From CAUZIR01 sp034421295 (lineage in GTDB: Bacteria > Chloroflexota > Dehalococcoidia > Lucifugimonadales > UBA2962): a DNA stretch of 64,000 nt. The position numbers and the translations under genes were made by a program. Below are positions 9,405 through 16,606 of the stretch, one piece after another; position 1 is the first letter of the stretch, and every line of letters starts with the position of its first letter. Where the stretch lies: contig DAOUKM010000008.1 in assembly GCA_034421295.1 (NCBI GenBank), positions 89,417 through 153,416 on the forward strand, given 5' to 3'. The notes under the pieces were generated by a model. It was given only the letters and a program-made list of their open reading frames with translations. It ran no database searches and was not told the DNA's origin.

Positions 9405-9917
9405 ATGGTGATTCACGCTCCGGTCCTGGTGCTGAACCAGAACTACCAGCCGCTCAATGTGTGCAACGTACGGCGCGCCCTGGTTCTGCTGGATCGGGAA
9501 AAGGCCGAGCTGATGGAGAACGGCCGCGGTTACGTCCACAGCGTGTCCCGACCCTTCCCCGTTCCCTCGGTGATTCGTCTCTACCACATGGTAAAGAGGC
9601 CGCTGGTGCGCAGGCGCCTGTCAAGGCGCGCCGTCTTCATAAGGGATCGCTACACGTGCCAGTACTGCGGTCTCCAGTCAAGGTCCCTCACACTCGACCA
9701 CATCCTGCCGCGCTCCAAGGGTGGCCGGCACCAGTGGGACAACGTGGTCTCGGCCTGCAAACGGTGCAACCACCGCAAGGCCGGTCAGACGCCGCAGGAA
9801 GCCAGTATGAGGCTTATGAAGCAGCCGGCGACCCCCAGGCCCAATCCGTTCTACCTGTTCGAGAACCGGACAGTGCTCGAGGAGTGGCGACCGTTCATCC
9901 CCTGGGTCGATCCCTAG
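9405..9917 (+). CDS. HNH endonuclease
   Basis: 170-aa protein with an HNH nuclease domain at about residues 75-125: a zinc knuckle CQYC, then LDHILPRSKGG with the metal-binding DH, and CKRCNHRK forming the second Cys pair and the final H. The N-terminal part (APVLVLNQNYQPLNVCNVRRA) is shared by a widespread group of stand-alone bacterial HNH proteins of unknown role. The ATG at 9405 follows GAAGGG. It converges on the short PSP1-like gene with 52 bases between stops and no terminator hairpin. Confidence 0.92.
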   Translation: MVIHAPVLVLNQNYQPLNVCNVRRALVLLDREKAELMENGRGYVHSVSRPFPVPSVIRLYHMVKRPLVRRRLSRRAVFIRDRYTCQYCGLQSRSLTLDHILPRSKGGRHQWDNVVSACKRCNHRKAGQTPQEASMRLMKQPATPRPNPFYLFENRTVLEEWRPFIPWVDP

Positions 9918-9969
9918 CGGCTACGGGAACCGGGCACACCTGCGAGAAGAAATGCTCGCCGCGGGCGGC

Positions 9970-10194
9970 CTACGGCCGAGCGCCGGTATCGACACAAACC
10001 ACCTTGCCCTGAGGGGCCGACAGTTGACTGAATAGCAGCTGGCCGGAGTCGACGGCCACGACCGCCTCCTGCAGTTCCCCCGGGGTGGCGCTCAGCTCGA
10101 CCCGGACATGGTCTCCCACCTTCGCATGGTGGCCGCCATCATCCACGAAGCAGAGCCGCCGGGCCGGCCTGAACCTGACTCCGATCCTGGACAT
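9970..10194 (-). CDS. Short PSP1/RicT N-terminal-like protein
   Basis: 74 aa. The start IGVRFRPARRLCFVDDGG and the motif KVGDHVRVE resemble the first 60 residues of PSP1-domain proteins (RicT/YaaT), which usually follow holB, as here. Full-length RicT is about 270 aa and has a conserved C-terminal half with cysteines; all of that is absent, and only 52 bases separate this stop from the convergent HNH gene, so no remnant can be hidden there. The ATG overlaps the holB stop (ATGA), which argues for real translation. Either a truncated family member or a single-domain version. Function unknown. Confidence 0.7.
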   Translation of the reverse strand: MSRIGVRFRPARRLCFVDDGGHHAKVGDHVRVELSATPGELQEAVVAVDSGQLLFSQLSAPQGKVVCVDTGARP

Positions 10195-11237
10195 CAGCGC
10201 TGCGCCATCTGCGGCATGCTCAGCATCATCTGCTCGATCGCCAGGGAAGCGCCCACGTTCATGTCCAGGCGTCTTGCGGCCTGAATCGATGCCTCCAGCC
10301 CGGCGATCGCTCCCCCGGTGCCCACAGCCGCAGCGGAGCTGCGAATGGAACCGGCCCGCGAGACGTGGCCCACGAACTCATCCAGTCCCTTGCAGGCCAG
10401 CAGAACGTCCCTCCACCAGTGCCTCCAGTGGACCATCTCGTTCCTGGCGGCCTCGCGGTCCTTGGCAAAGAGCCGGGCGAGAGAGGCCGCGTACTCGAAT
10501 CTTCCCTCCAGGTCGGCCGCTACGGCGGCCTCGATCCGGTCCAGGCTCTCCTCCAGCCGGGCACCGAACGCCTCGTCGGTCGCCATCCTAAGGGCCAGAC
10601 CGGGCCGTCCTCCCGAGGTCCGGGCAATCTGCAGGGCACGCTCCGTTGGCAGACCGAGCCTGCGGACCAGTTCCTCGGAGAGCAGGGGCCACGAAACCGG
10701 GCGCAGGCCCACCAGGCGGCAACGAGAGACGATGGTAGGCAGCATAGCCTCCTCTCCAGAGGCCACGAGCACGATGGACACCTGGTCGGGAGGCTCCTCC
10801 AGGGTCTTGAGGAGGGCGTTTGAGGCCTCCTCGGTGAGCCGATCAGCCTGTTCGAAGACGAAGACCCTGCACCTTCCTTCGAACGGCTGAAGGGCCGCCT
10901 CGCGAGACACCGCCCTTACCTGCTCGATCGTGGTCATGGTCCTGGGCCTGCCATCCTCGTGGAGCGATCCCCGGGAATCGACGGGCACGATCGTCACGTC
11001 CGCGTGCACTCCCCGACGAATGCGGGCGCACTGCTCGCACGTCCCCGTCGGGTCGTCATCACTGCAGTTCAGCAGCTGGGCTATCACCATGGCCAGCTTC
11101 ATCCTGCCTACGTGGGCCGGCCCCGTTATCAGATAGGCGTGCGACGGCATGCCTTTCTCGAAGGCCCTGTGCAGCGAGGAGAGCGCCCGCTGGTGGCCGA
11201 TCACATCGTCGGAGGAACCCGCACCCCGGCAGATCAT
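10194..11237 (-). CDS. holB: DNA polymerase III delta' subunit
   Basis: Clamp-loader subunit, 347 aa. The AAA-like N-terminal domain starts DDVIGHQRALSSLHRAF. The Walker A position reads GPAHVGRMKLA, lacking the lysine, as expected for a delta' subunit that does not hydrolyse ATP. A cysteine cluster (C58, then CEQC) fits the zinc module, although only three cysteines are obvious. NALLKTLEEPP and the SRC motif (SRCRLV) that supplies the arginine finger are present. The start overlaps the lysA stop (ATGA), and its own stop overlaps the PSP1-like gene. Confidence 0.93.
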   Translation of the reverse strand: MICRGAGSSDDVIGHQRALSSLHRAFEKGMPSHAYLITGPAHVGRMKLAMVIAQLLNCSDDDPTGTCEQCARIRRGVHADVTIVPVDSRGSLHEDGRPRTMTTIEQVRAVSREAALQPFEGRCRVFVFEQADRLTEEASNALLKTLEEPPDQVSIVLVASGEEAMLPTIVSRCRLVGLRPVSWPLLSEELVRRLGLPTERALQIARTSGGRPGLALRMATDEAFGARLEESLDRIEAAVAADLEGRFEYAASLARLFAKDREAARNEMVHWRHWWRDVLLACKGLDEFVGHVSRAGSIRSSAAAVGTGGAIAGLEASIQAARRLDMNVGASLAIEQMMLSMPQMAQR

Positions 11238-12565
11238 TGCTGACCGCAGTCTCCATCGAGCTCGACCGCCATCAGATCCTCGTAGGTCTCGCGACGCCTC
11301 ACCAGTCTCGCCCTCCCGTTTTCGACCATCACGACGGCGGGCCGGGGGTTGAGGTTGTAGTTGCCCGCCATTGAAATCCCGTAGGCGCCCGAGACCGGAA
11401 CGAGGAGCAGATCGCCGGCCCGGGGCGATGGAAGCTCTACCTGATCGAGCAATATGTCGCCGGTTTCGCAGTACTTGCCCACCACCCGCACGCTCTCCCG
11501 GTGACCGTCCGCCGCCCGGTTGGCCAGCAGCGCCTCATACCTTGCCCCGTACAAGGCCGGCCTGATGTTGTCTCCCATTCCGCCGTCGACCGACACGAAC
11601 TTGCGTAGACCGGGCACATCCTTGACTCCGCCGACCGTGTAAAGCGCCACGCCAGCGCGCGCGACGATCGACCTGCCCGGCTCGATCAGGAGGCGGGGCT
11701 CGGGCAGGCCCAGCCCGTTACAGCGCTCTTTAACCGTCCGCGCAATTACGTCCGCATACGCGGAGACGGGCGGCGGAAGCCGGTCCCTCAGGTAACCGAC
11801 GGCAAACCCTCCGCCCGGGCTAAGATCCCGGATCTGCAGGCCCTCATCACAGAGCGGCGCCAGGAAGGTCAGCAGGGCATCAAGCCCCACGGAGTAGGGC
11901 TCGAGTTCGAATATCGGAGAGCCCAGGTGGATGTGTGCCCCGGTCAGATCGAGGTTGCCTGCGGAAAGGGCGCGCCGAACGGCCTCTGCGGCGTCGCCGG
12001 TCTCGATGGGAAATCCGAACTTGGTGTCAAGGATGCCCGTCGTCGTCTTCGCGTGCGTGTGAGCGTCTACACCCGGAGACACCCGGAGCATGACGGGCTG
12101 CACTACCCCGCGGCTCGCGGCCTGGCGCTCAACCAGCTCCAGCTCGTGGAAGCTGTCGACCACGATCCTCCCGACGCCGTAGTCCAGCGCCTCGGAGATC
12201 TCGGCTTCGCTCTTGTTGTTGCCGTGGAAGAATACGTCCTCCGGCGGGAAGTCGACGGCCCTTGCGACGGCCAGCTCACCCCCCGATACCACATCGATTC
12301 CAAGGCCTTCATCGGCCACCAGGCGGGCCATCGCCGGGCCGAGATACGCCTTGGAGGCATAGAGCACCCGGGTGTCGGGGTAGCGCGATCCAAATTCGCG
12401 GACGAACTCCCGGCACATGGACCTGATCGTGTGAACGTCGTAGGCGTAAAGGGGCGTGCCAAACTCTGCCGCAAGGTCGGTTACATCGCAGCCTCCAATG
12501 CGCACATGGCCGTCGGGGCCGACCTCGGTCCCCATTGGCAGGATTTCGTTAAGGGGTTCGTTCAT
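11234..12565 (-). CDS. lysA: Diaminopimelate decarboxylase
   Basis: Last enzyme of lysine synthesis, converting meso-diaminopimelate to L-lysine with PLP. 443 aa, fold-type III (alanine racemase-like barrel). The PLP lysine is K72 in YASKAYL. GAHIHLGSPI, the phosphate-binding SPGGGFAVGY, EPGRSIV, the CETGD motif that shapes the active site of the partner subunit, and the C-terminal GAYGISMAGNYN are all intact. It heads a coupled operon lysA-holB-PSP1-like. A -10-like element sits only 9 bases before the ATG, so the message may be leaderless. Confidence 0.96.
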   Translation of the reverse strand: MNEPLNEILPMGTEVGPDGHVRIGGCDVTDLAAEFGTPLYAYDVHTIRSMCREFVREFGSRYPDTRVLYASKAYLGPAMARLVADEGLGIDVVSGGELAVARAVDFPPEDVFFHGNNKSEAEISEALDYGVGRIVVDSFHELELVERQAASRGVVQPVMLRVSPGVDAHTHAKTTTGILDTKFGFPIETGDAAEAVRRALSAGNLDLTGAHIHLGSPIFELEPYSVGLDALLTFLAPLCDEGLQIRDLSPGGGFAVGYLRDRLPPPVSAYADVIARTVKERCNGLGLPEPRLLIEPGRSIVARAGVALYTVGGVKDVPGLRKFVSVDGGMGDNIRPALYGARYEALLANRAADGHRESVRVVGKYCETGDILLDQVELPSPRAGDLLLVPVSGAYGISMAGNYNLNPRPAVVMVENGRARLVRRRETYEDLMAVELDGDCGQQ

Positions 12566-12574
12566 GGACGTTCC

Positions 12575-12583
12575 AATCTAACA
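12575..12583 (-). promoter_or_regulatory. Extended -10 element of lysA
   Basis: The minus strand reads TGTTAGATT, i.e. TGn followed by TAGATT (four of six matches). Only 9 bases separate it from the lysA ATG, so transcription would begin within about 2 bases of the start codon and give a leaderless message. No Shine-Dalgarno is seen apart from a weak GGA. Confidence 0.45.
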
Positions 12584-12666
12584 GAGTGTCGATGCGCTGC
12601 CCGCTGGCGCCACCGGCCTGGCCGGCACGGACCGTACCAAATGGCGGCGCACAGCCGCGCGGACGG

Positions 12667-13131
12667 CTACCGGAGGCCGCTAACGGCCTGGTCGATCTGG
12701 GCCAGCTCCAGCCAGTTGCCGTCGGGGTCCTGGGCGTAGGTAAGGATCTTGCCGGGTTCAGTCAGCGCCGGGTCGTTATGCCGGGTCCCTCCGTACTCTA
12801 CAAGCCTGCGGAGAATGGCCTCCACGTCATCTACGAGCAGGGCGAGGTGGGCCGAACCTATGACGTGACGCTCGGATATCTGGCGGGCGGCGGTTCTCGG
12901 CTCGACATATTCCAATAGTTCCAGGATCGCGTCGGGTCCCACCTCAAGGAGCGCCCCCTTCACATCCACCCTGTCGTACGCGAGCACCTGCGCCGACGAG
13001 GCCGAGCCGGTGCGGAAGCGGCGGATGAGCGTCAGCCCCAGCCCTTCCTGATAGAAGCGCACGGACCTATCGAGATCCGCGACCACGAATCCGCTGTGCC
13101 AGTAGCCGGTGACGGAGCCTTTCTCGGACAT
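12667..13131 (-). CDS. VOC family (glyoxalase/bleomycin resistance) protein
   Basis: 154-aa protein with two beta-alpha-beta-beta-beta repeats of the vicinal oxygen chelate superfamily: the first begins HSGFVVADLDRSVRFYQ and the second SAHLALLVDDVEAIL. Candidate metal ligands are H12, E71 or nearby, H94 and the E in DPDGNWLELAQ, which is the classical last ligand of glyoxalase and dioxygenase members. This resembles lactoylglutathione lyase-like or methylmalonyl-CoA epimerase-like proteins; the substrate is not determinable. Single gene with its own putative promoter (TGATATATC, 13150-13158). Confidence 0.88.
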   Translation of the reverse strand: MSEKGSVTGYWHSGFVVADLDRSVRFYQEGLGLTLIRRFRTGSASSAQVLAYDRVDVKGALLEVGPDAILELLEYVEPRTAARQISERHVIGSAHLALLVDDVEAILRRLVEYGGTRHNDPALTEPGKILTYAQDPDGNWLELAQIDQAVSGLR

Positions 13132-13149
13132 CTAGTCGACGGGCCGGAC

Positions 13150-13158
13150 GATATATCA
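13150..13158 (-). promoter_or_regulatory. Candidate extended -10 of the VOC gene
   Basis: The minus strand reads TGATATATC (TGn-TATATC), ending 18 bases before the ATG. A short leader of about 10 nt would result. No clear -35. Confidence 0.35.
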
Positions 13159-13339
13159 CGACGCGGTGGTGTCGCAACACGCGTCCCGCCGGCAGCATCA
13201 GGGTCGCGGCGGCCGGCGGCCCGCCCACGGCCGCAGCGATCTGTCGGCAGGCGACACCAGCTCCGCCTCCAGACGTCGGCAGTGGGCCCCTTTTTGCCGC
13301 GATCCGTCATCGAGGATGCGCGGCGAGCGGTCGGAGTGC

Positions 13340-13442
13340 GTGACCGGTCACCTGCGGGCGGCGCGGCGTGACCGACTCGTATATCCTCACTGTGAGATGC
13401 GGCCGGGTGGGGTCCGTCTGGCTATTCCCTCCTTAACGGAGG
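13340..13442 (+). promoter_or_regulatory. Palindrome cluster upstream of the alcohol dehydrogenase gene
   Basis: The 369-base gap 13132-13500 has no gene but carries ordered symmetry before the dehydrogenase. A perfect 12-bp palindrome GTGACCGGTCAC (13340-13351) is followed by a repeated half site GTGACCG (from 13368). Next comes a -10-like TATATC (13380-13385), then a perfect 11-bp palindrome CTCACTGTGAG (13386-13396), and finally a small hairpin CCTCC-TTAAC-GGAGG (13428-13442) that buries a GGAGG. This looks like a regulated promoter with one or two operators; the regulator is unknown. Confidence 0.45.
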
Positions 13443-13500
13443 AGCCGGACTCGGTGGCCCCTCCCGGATCATCGACCCGTCAGGAGATACCGTCGACCCT

Positions 13501-14487
13501 TTGAGCGAAAAGATGCTGGCCGCCCGTGCGCACGGAGTCCGCGATATACGGTGCGAGGAGATCGACGCCCCGGTCCCGGAGCCGGGCAAGGTGCTTGTGG
13601 AAACCCGACTGGCCTCCATCTGCGGAAGCGACCTCCACGTGGTGTACATGGGCTACACGGGCTATGCATCCGACTTCCCGCTGCCTCACGGCCATCCGGG
13701 CCACGAGGGGCTGGGAGAGGTGATAGAGGGCGGCGGCACAGGGTTTGAACCGGGTGAAAGGGTGCTGACGGTACCCAACATCTCGATCGCCAAGACATTT
13801 GCCGGCTACCAGTCGCTCGACCCCCGCTACCTGGCCCGCCTGCCAGAGGGAATACCGGAGTCCCATCTGCTGATGGCCCAGCAGCTGGCGACGGTGGTGT
13901 TTTCCTGCGAGAGGCTGCCGGACGTAGAGGGAGCGACCGTCGCGGTCATAGGTCAGGGTTCCGCCGGCCTGTTCCACAACTTCATGCTCCGTCGATTGGG
14001 CGCAGAGCGCATCATCGCCATAGAACCTGTCAAGGCCAGGCGCGACCTATCGCTGTCGTTCGGGGGCGACGTCACCGTTGATGTGACGGCAGACAGGGCG
14101 ACTGAGGCCGTGCTCGATCTTACCTCCGGCCTGGGCGCAGACCTTGTCGTTGAGGCCGTGGGGAGCGCCGATACGCTGAACCAGGCTATGTCGATGGCCA
14201 AGACCTGGGGTCGGGTTCAGGCCTTTGGCCTGCCTCCAGGCATGGGCCCTGTGCCGTTTGACTGGGACGTGTTCTTTCGCCGCCGGCTCACCCTCAATTC
14301 CACCTTCGGTTCCCAGGATGAGCCGGGGCTGCCCGCAGTGCACAGGGCGCTGGAGTACATCGCCAGCGGAGAGATCGACATGGACCCTATAGTGACCCAT
14401 AGCCTGCCCATATCGCAGGTAGGCGAGGCATTCGAGCTGGCCCACTCGCGGGAGGAGGGAGTGATCAAGGTTTCCCTGACGCTCTAG
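13501..14487 (+). CDS. Zinc-type medium-chain dehydrogenase
   Basis: 328-aa MDR-family oxidoreductase. The catalytic zinc ligand appears in ICGSDLH, and HPGHEGLGEV carries the His-Glu pair. The Rossmann motif is GQGSAG at about residue 157-162. The four-cysteine structural zinc loop of classical alcohol dehydrogenases is absent, as in the sorbitol/threonine dehydrogenase-like and quinone-reductase-like branches. Substrate unknown, probably a secondary alcohol or polyol. The TTG at 13501 is 14 bases after AGGAG; ATG at 13513 is an alternative start. It stands alone between divergent and convergent neighbours and has a likely regulated promoter upstream. Confidence 0.88.
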   Translation: MSEKMLAARAHGVRDIRCEEIDAPVPEPGKVLVETRLASICGSDLHVVYMGYTGYASDFPLPHGHPGHEGLGEVIEGGGTGFEPGERVLTVPNISIAKTFAGYQSLDPRYLARLPEGIPESHLLMAQQLATVVFSCERLPDVEGATVAVIGQGSAGLFHNFMLRRLGAERIIAIEPVKARRDLSLSFGGDVTVDVTADRATEAVLDLTSGLGADLVVEAVGSADTLNQAMSMAKTWGRVQAFGLPPGMGPVPFDWDVFFRRRLTLNSTFGSQDEPGLPAVHRALEYIASGEIDMDPIVTHSLPISQVGEAFELAHSREEGVIKVSLTL

Positions 14488-14512
14488 CGTCCCGGGAAAA
14501 CCGGCGCCACCT

Positions 14513-14971
14513 TCAGTCCTGGGGTCGACCGAAGTCCTCGTAGTACTTGCGGTGCCAGTCCGAACCGGACCAGGACAGGATCTGTTTCGGGGCGATACTG
14601 ACCAGCACCCTGGGGATGGCCCTCGTCTTTTCGTAGTAGGCCTGGCCCGCCTCCTGGCCTATGTAGCGAACCGCCAGAGGCTTCCACTCACCGATCCAGT
14701 TCCTGTCCACTATAGAGGCCGTGCCCTTGACCAGCACGCGCGTGTAGGGGGCATCAACGGTATCGATGCAGGCACCCACCCTGGAGTCGGCCTCGATGTG
14801 CTTTATCCACTCGTTCTGGCGCCGCGCGGCGACATGGAACCTTTCGGACTCCCACCAGAACCAGACCGGTACCACGTAGGGATGGCCGTCCGGGGCCAGG
14901 GTGGAGAGCTTCATTATGTTGGGTCCGATCGTGAAGAATTCCTCCATCTGCGACCGAGTAAGTGGGGGCAT
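14513..14971 (-). CDS. Pyridoxamine 5'-phosphate oxidase-like flavin/F420 split-barrel protein
   Basis: 152 aa with the FMN-binding split-barrel fold. KLSTLAPDGHPYVVPVWFWW is the typical first strand pair, followed by VGACIDTVDAPYTRVLVKG and a C-terminal VLVSIAPKQILSW. This group includes flavin- and F420-dependent reductases and heme-utilisation proteins; true PNPOx has extra motifs that are missing here. A perfect Shine-Dalgarno AGGAGG sits six bases before the ATG. It is divergent from the amidase, with only 30 bases from its ATG to the first possible amidase frame. Confidence 0.8.
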   Translation of the reverse strand: MPPLTRSQMEEFFTIGPNIMKLSTLAPDGHPYVVPVWFWWESERFHVAARRQNEWIKHIEADSRVGACIDTVDAPYTRVLVKGTASIVDRNWIGEWKPLAVRYIGQEAGQAYYEKTRAIPRVLVSIAPKQILSWSGSDWHRKYYEDFGRPQD

Positions 14972-15045
14972 TTAACTCCTCCTGGCGTGCATGTATAGTC
15001 ATTGCCGCCCGAATTCTACACGCGCACGGAGGTGAACCCCCCTGC

Positions 15046-15096
15046 ATGGGACACCTCACCCGCGCACCCTTCGATGCCCAGACAATTCGAACATGA
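15046..15096 (+). CDS. Possible 16-codon leader peptide before the amidase
   Basis: ATG at 15046 is preceded at good spacing by a strong Shine-Dalgarno GGAGGTGA (15028-15035). The frame codes MGHLTRAPFDAQTIRT and ends with TGA at 15094-15096, one base before the ATG at 15098 that best fits the amidase start. The amidase itself has no Shine-Dalgarno, so ribosomes could reach it by re-initiation. A -10-like TATAGT (14992-14997) would start the message just ahead. May be chance; no homology is claimed. Confidence 0.35.
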   Translation: MGHLTRAPFDAQTIRT

Positions 15097-15097
15097 A

Positions 15098-16453
15098 ATG
15101 ACCGCCTCCCAGGCCGCGGCCGCCATGCGGGCCGGCGACATATCGGCAGTGGAGATGCTCGAGGCGCTGCTGGCCAGGTCGGAGCGGCTTGAGCCGCATC
15201 TGGGTGTCTGGGCCACGCTCGATGTCGAGTACGCACTCGATCAGGCACGCTCAAGGGATCGGGCCTTCGCCGCCGCCGGTCCTACGGGGCCGCTGCACGG
15301 CGTGCCCGTGGGCATCAAGGACATCTACGATACGGCCGGACTCCGCACGGCACATGGCAGCCGGATCTTCTCCGACAACGTGCCCGCCAGCGACGCGACC
15401 TCGGTGGCGCTGCTCAAGGAGGCCGGTGCGGTGATCATGGGCAAGACCGTGACGACCGAGTTCGCCTGCGGAGACCCCCCTGCCACCCTCAATCCCTGGC
15501 TGTCCGACCGCACTCCGGGTGGCTCAAGCACCGGGTCGGCCGTCGGTGTTGCCGCTCGGATCTTCCCGCTGGCGATGGGCTCTCAGACGGCCGGATCGGT
15601 GCTCAGGCCCGCCGCCTACAACGGCGTGGTCGGGTTCAAGCCGACGATGGGCAGGATCAGCCGCCGGGGCGTAATGCCCGTATCATGGTCCGTAGATACC
15701 CTCGGAACCTTCACCCGCACGGTCGGCGACGCCGCGATGGCGCTATCCGTCCTTTCGCGCCACGATCCGGAGGATCCGTTTTCACGGAGACCTGCGGGAC
15801 GGAACGCCGGGGCCGAACAGGTCACACCGGCCGGCCGGCCCAGGATAGGCCTTCTGCGCACATTCTTTCTTGATCGCTGCGAAGATACGGTGGTTCGCCA
15901 CGTCGAGGGCGTGGCGGCCAGGCTGGAGGCGGAAGGCGCCCGGGTCGAAGAGCTCAGACCGGACCTGGACATGGACGCCCTCCAGGCGGCACATCGCACG
16001 GTGATGAACGTTAACGCCGCGGCGGTACATGAGCGTCTGTTCGCCCGGCGCCCGGAGGACTACTCCCCGGACGTGCGCAGGACCGTCGAGATAGGCCTGC
16101 TCACCCCGTCCACCACCTACATCCAGGCCGAGAGGATCCGTCGTGCCTTCAGGAGGAAGCTGATGGCCGCAATCGGACCCTACGACGCGGTGCTGACGGG
16201 GACCACCAGGGAGGCTGGCGCGCCCGTGCCGCGCACGACGGGCGATCCCCGCTGGCAGGCACCGTTCACGACCGCCGGGCTGCCGGCGATCAGCCTGCCC
16301 TCAGGCCTGAGTCCGGACGGCCTGCCCATGGGTGTGCAGATGATTGCGGGGGAAATGCTCGACGAGAGTCTTTTGAGCACCGCCGAATGGGTTGAGAACG
16401 TGATCGGATTTCGCGAAGTTCCACCCCTGGATGGCTCGAGGGACTCCACATAG
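15098..16453 (+). CDS. Amidase signature family hydrolase
   Basis: Ser-cisSer-Lys amidase of the GatA/fatty-acid-amide-hydrolase family, about 451 aa from the chosen start. The lysine lies in VGIKDIYDTAG. The Gly/Ser-rich signature is GGSSTGSAVGVAA (nucleophile region) with the cis-Ser in QTAGSVLRPAA, then GFKPTMGRISRRGV. The open frame extends upstream to TTG 15002; ATG 15074 is another option. ATG 15098 is preferred because MTASQAAAAMRAGDIS matches the usual family N-terminus and it directly follows the leader frame. No gatB or gatC neighbour, so a small-molecule amidase is more likely than tRNA amidation. Confidence 0.9.
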   Translation: MTASQAAAAMRAGDISAVEMLEALLARSERLEPHLGVWATLDVEYALDQARSRDRAFAAAGPTGPLHGVPVGIKDIYDTAGLRTAHGSRIFSDNVPASDATSVALLKEAGAVIMGKTVTTEFACGDPPATLNPWLSDRTPGGSSTGSAVGVAARIFPLAMGSQTAGSVLRPAAYNGVVGFKPTMGRISRRGVMPVSWSVDTLGTFTRTVGDAAMALSVLSRHDPEDPFSRRPAGRNAGAEQVTPAGRPRIGLLRTFFLDRCEDTVVRHVEGVAARLEAEGARVEELRPDLDMDALQAAHRTVMNVNAAAVHERLFARRPEDYSPDVRRTVEIGLLTPSTTYIQAERIRRAFRRKLMAAIGPYDAVLTGTTREAGAPVPRTTGDPRWQAPFTTAGLPAISLPSGLSPDGLPMGVQMIAGEMLDESLLSTAEWVENVIGFREVPPLDGSRDST

Positions 16454-16532
16454 GCGGTGCGGCGACCCTGAACGGCACCCGCGCCCGCAGGCCGGTTGCG
16501 GGCCATGGACGCGCCTTGTGGGGCGGAGCCCA

Positions 16533-16541
16533 TGCTATAAT
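16533..16541 (+). promoter_or_regulatory. Extended -10 promoter of tig-clpP
   Basis: TGCTATAAT, a perfect extended -10, lies 65 bases before the tig start. No consensus -35 is visible at 17 bases; TTGTGG (16516-16521) is only 14 bases away. Identical in all nine bases to the elements before the M16 gene, the iron-binding lipoprotein and tRNA-Ser. Confidence 0.7.
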
Positions 16542-16606
16542 TTACCTGTTTTCGATCGCCCGAACCCAGCCGGCGCGGGCGCGTCCGACACGCCATGGAG
16601 CCCTGA

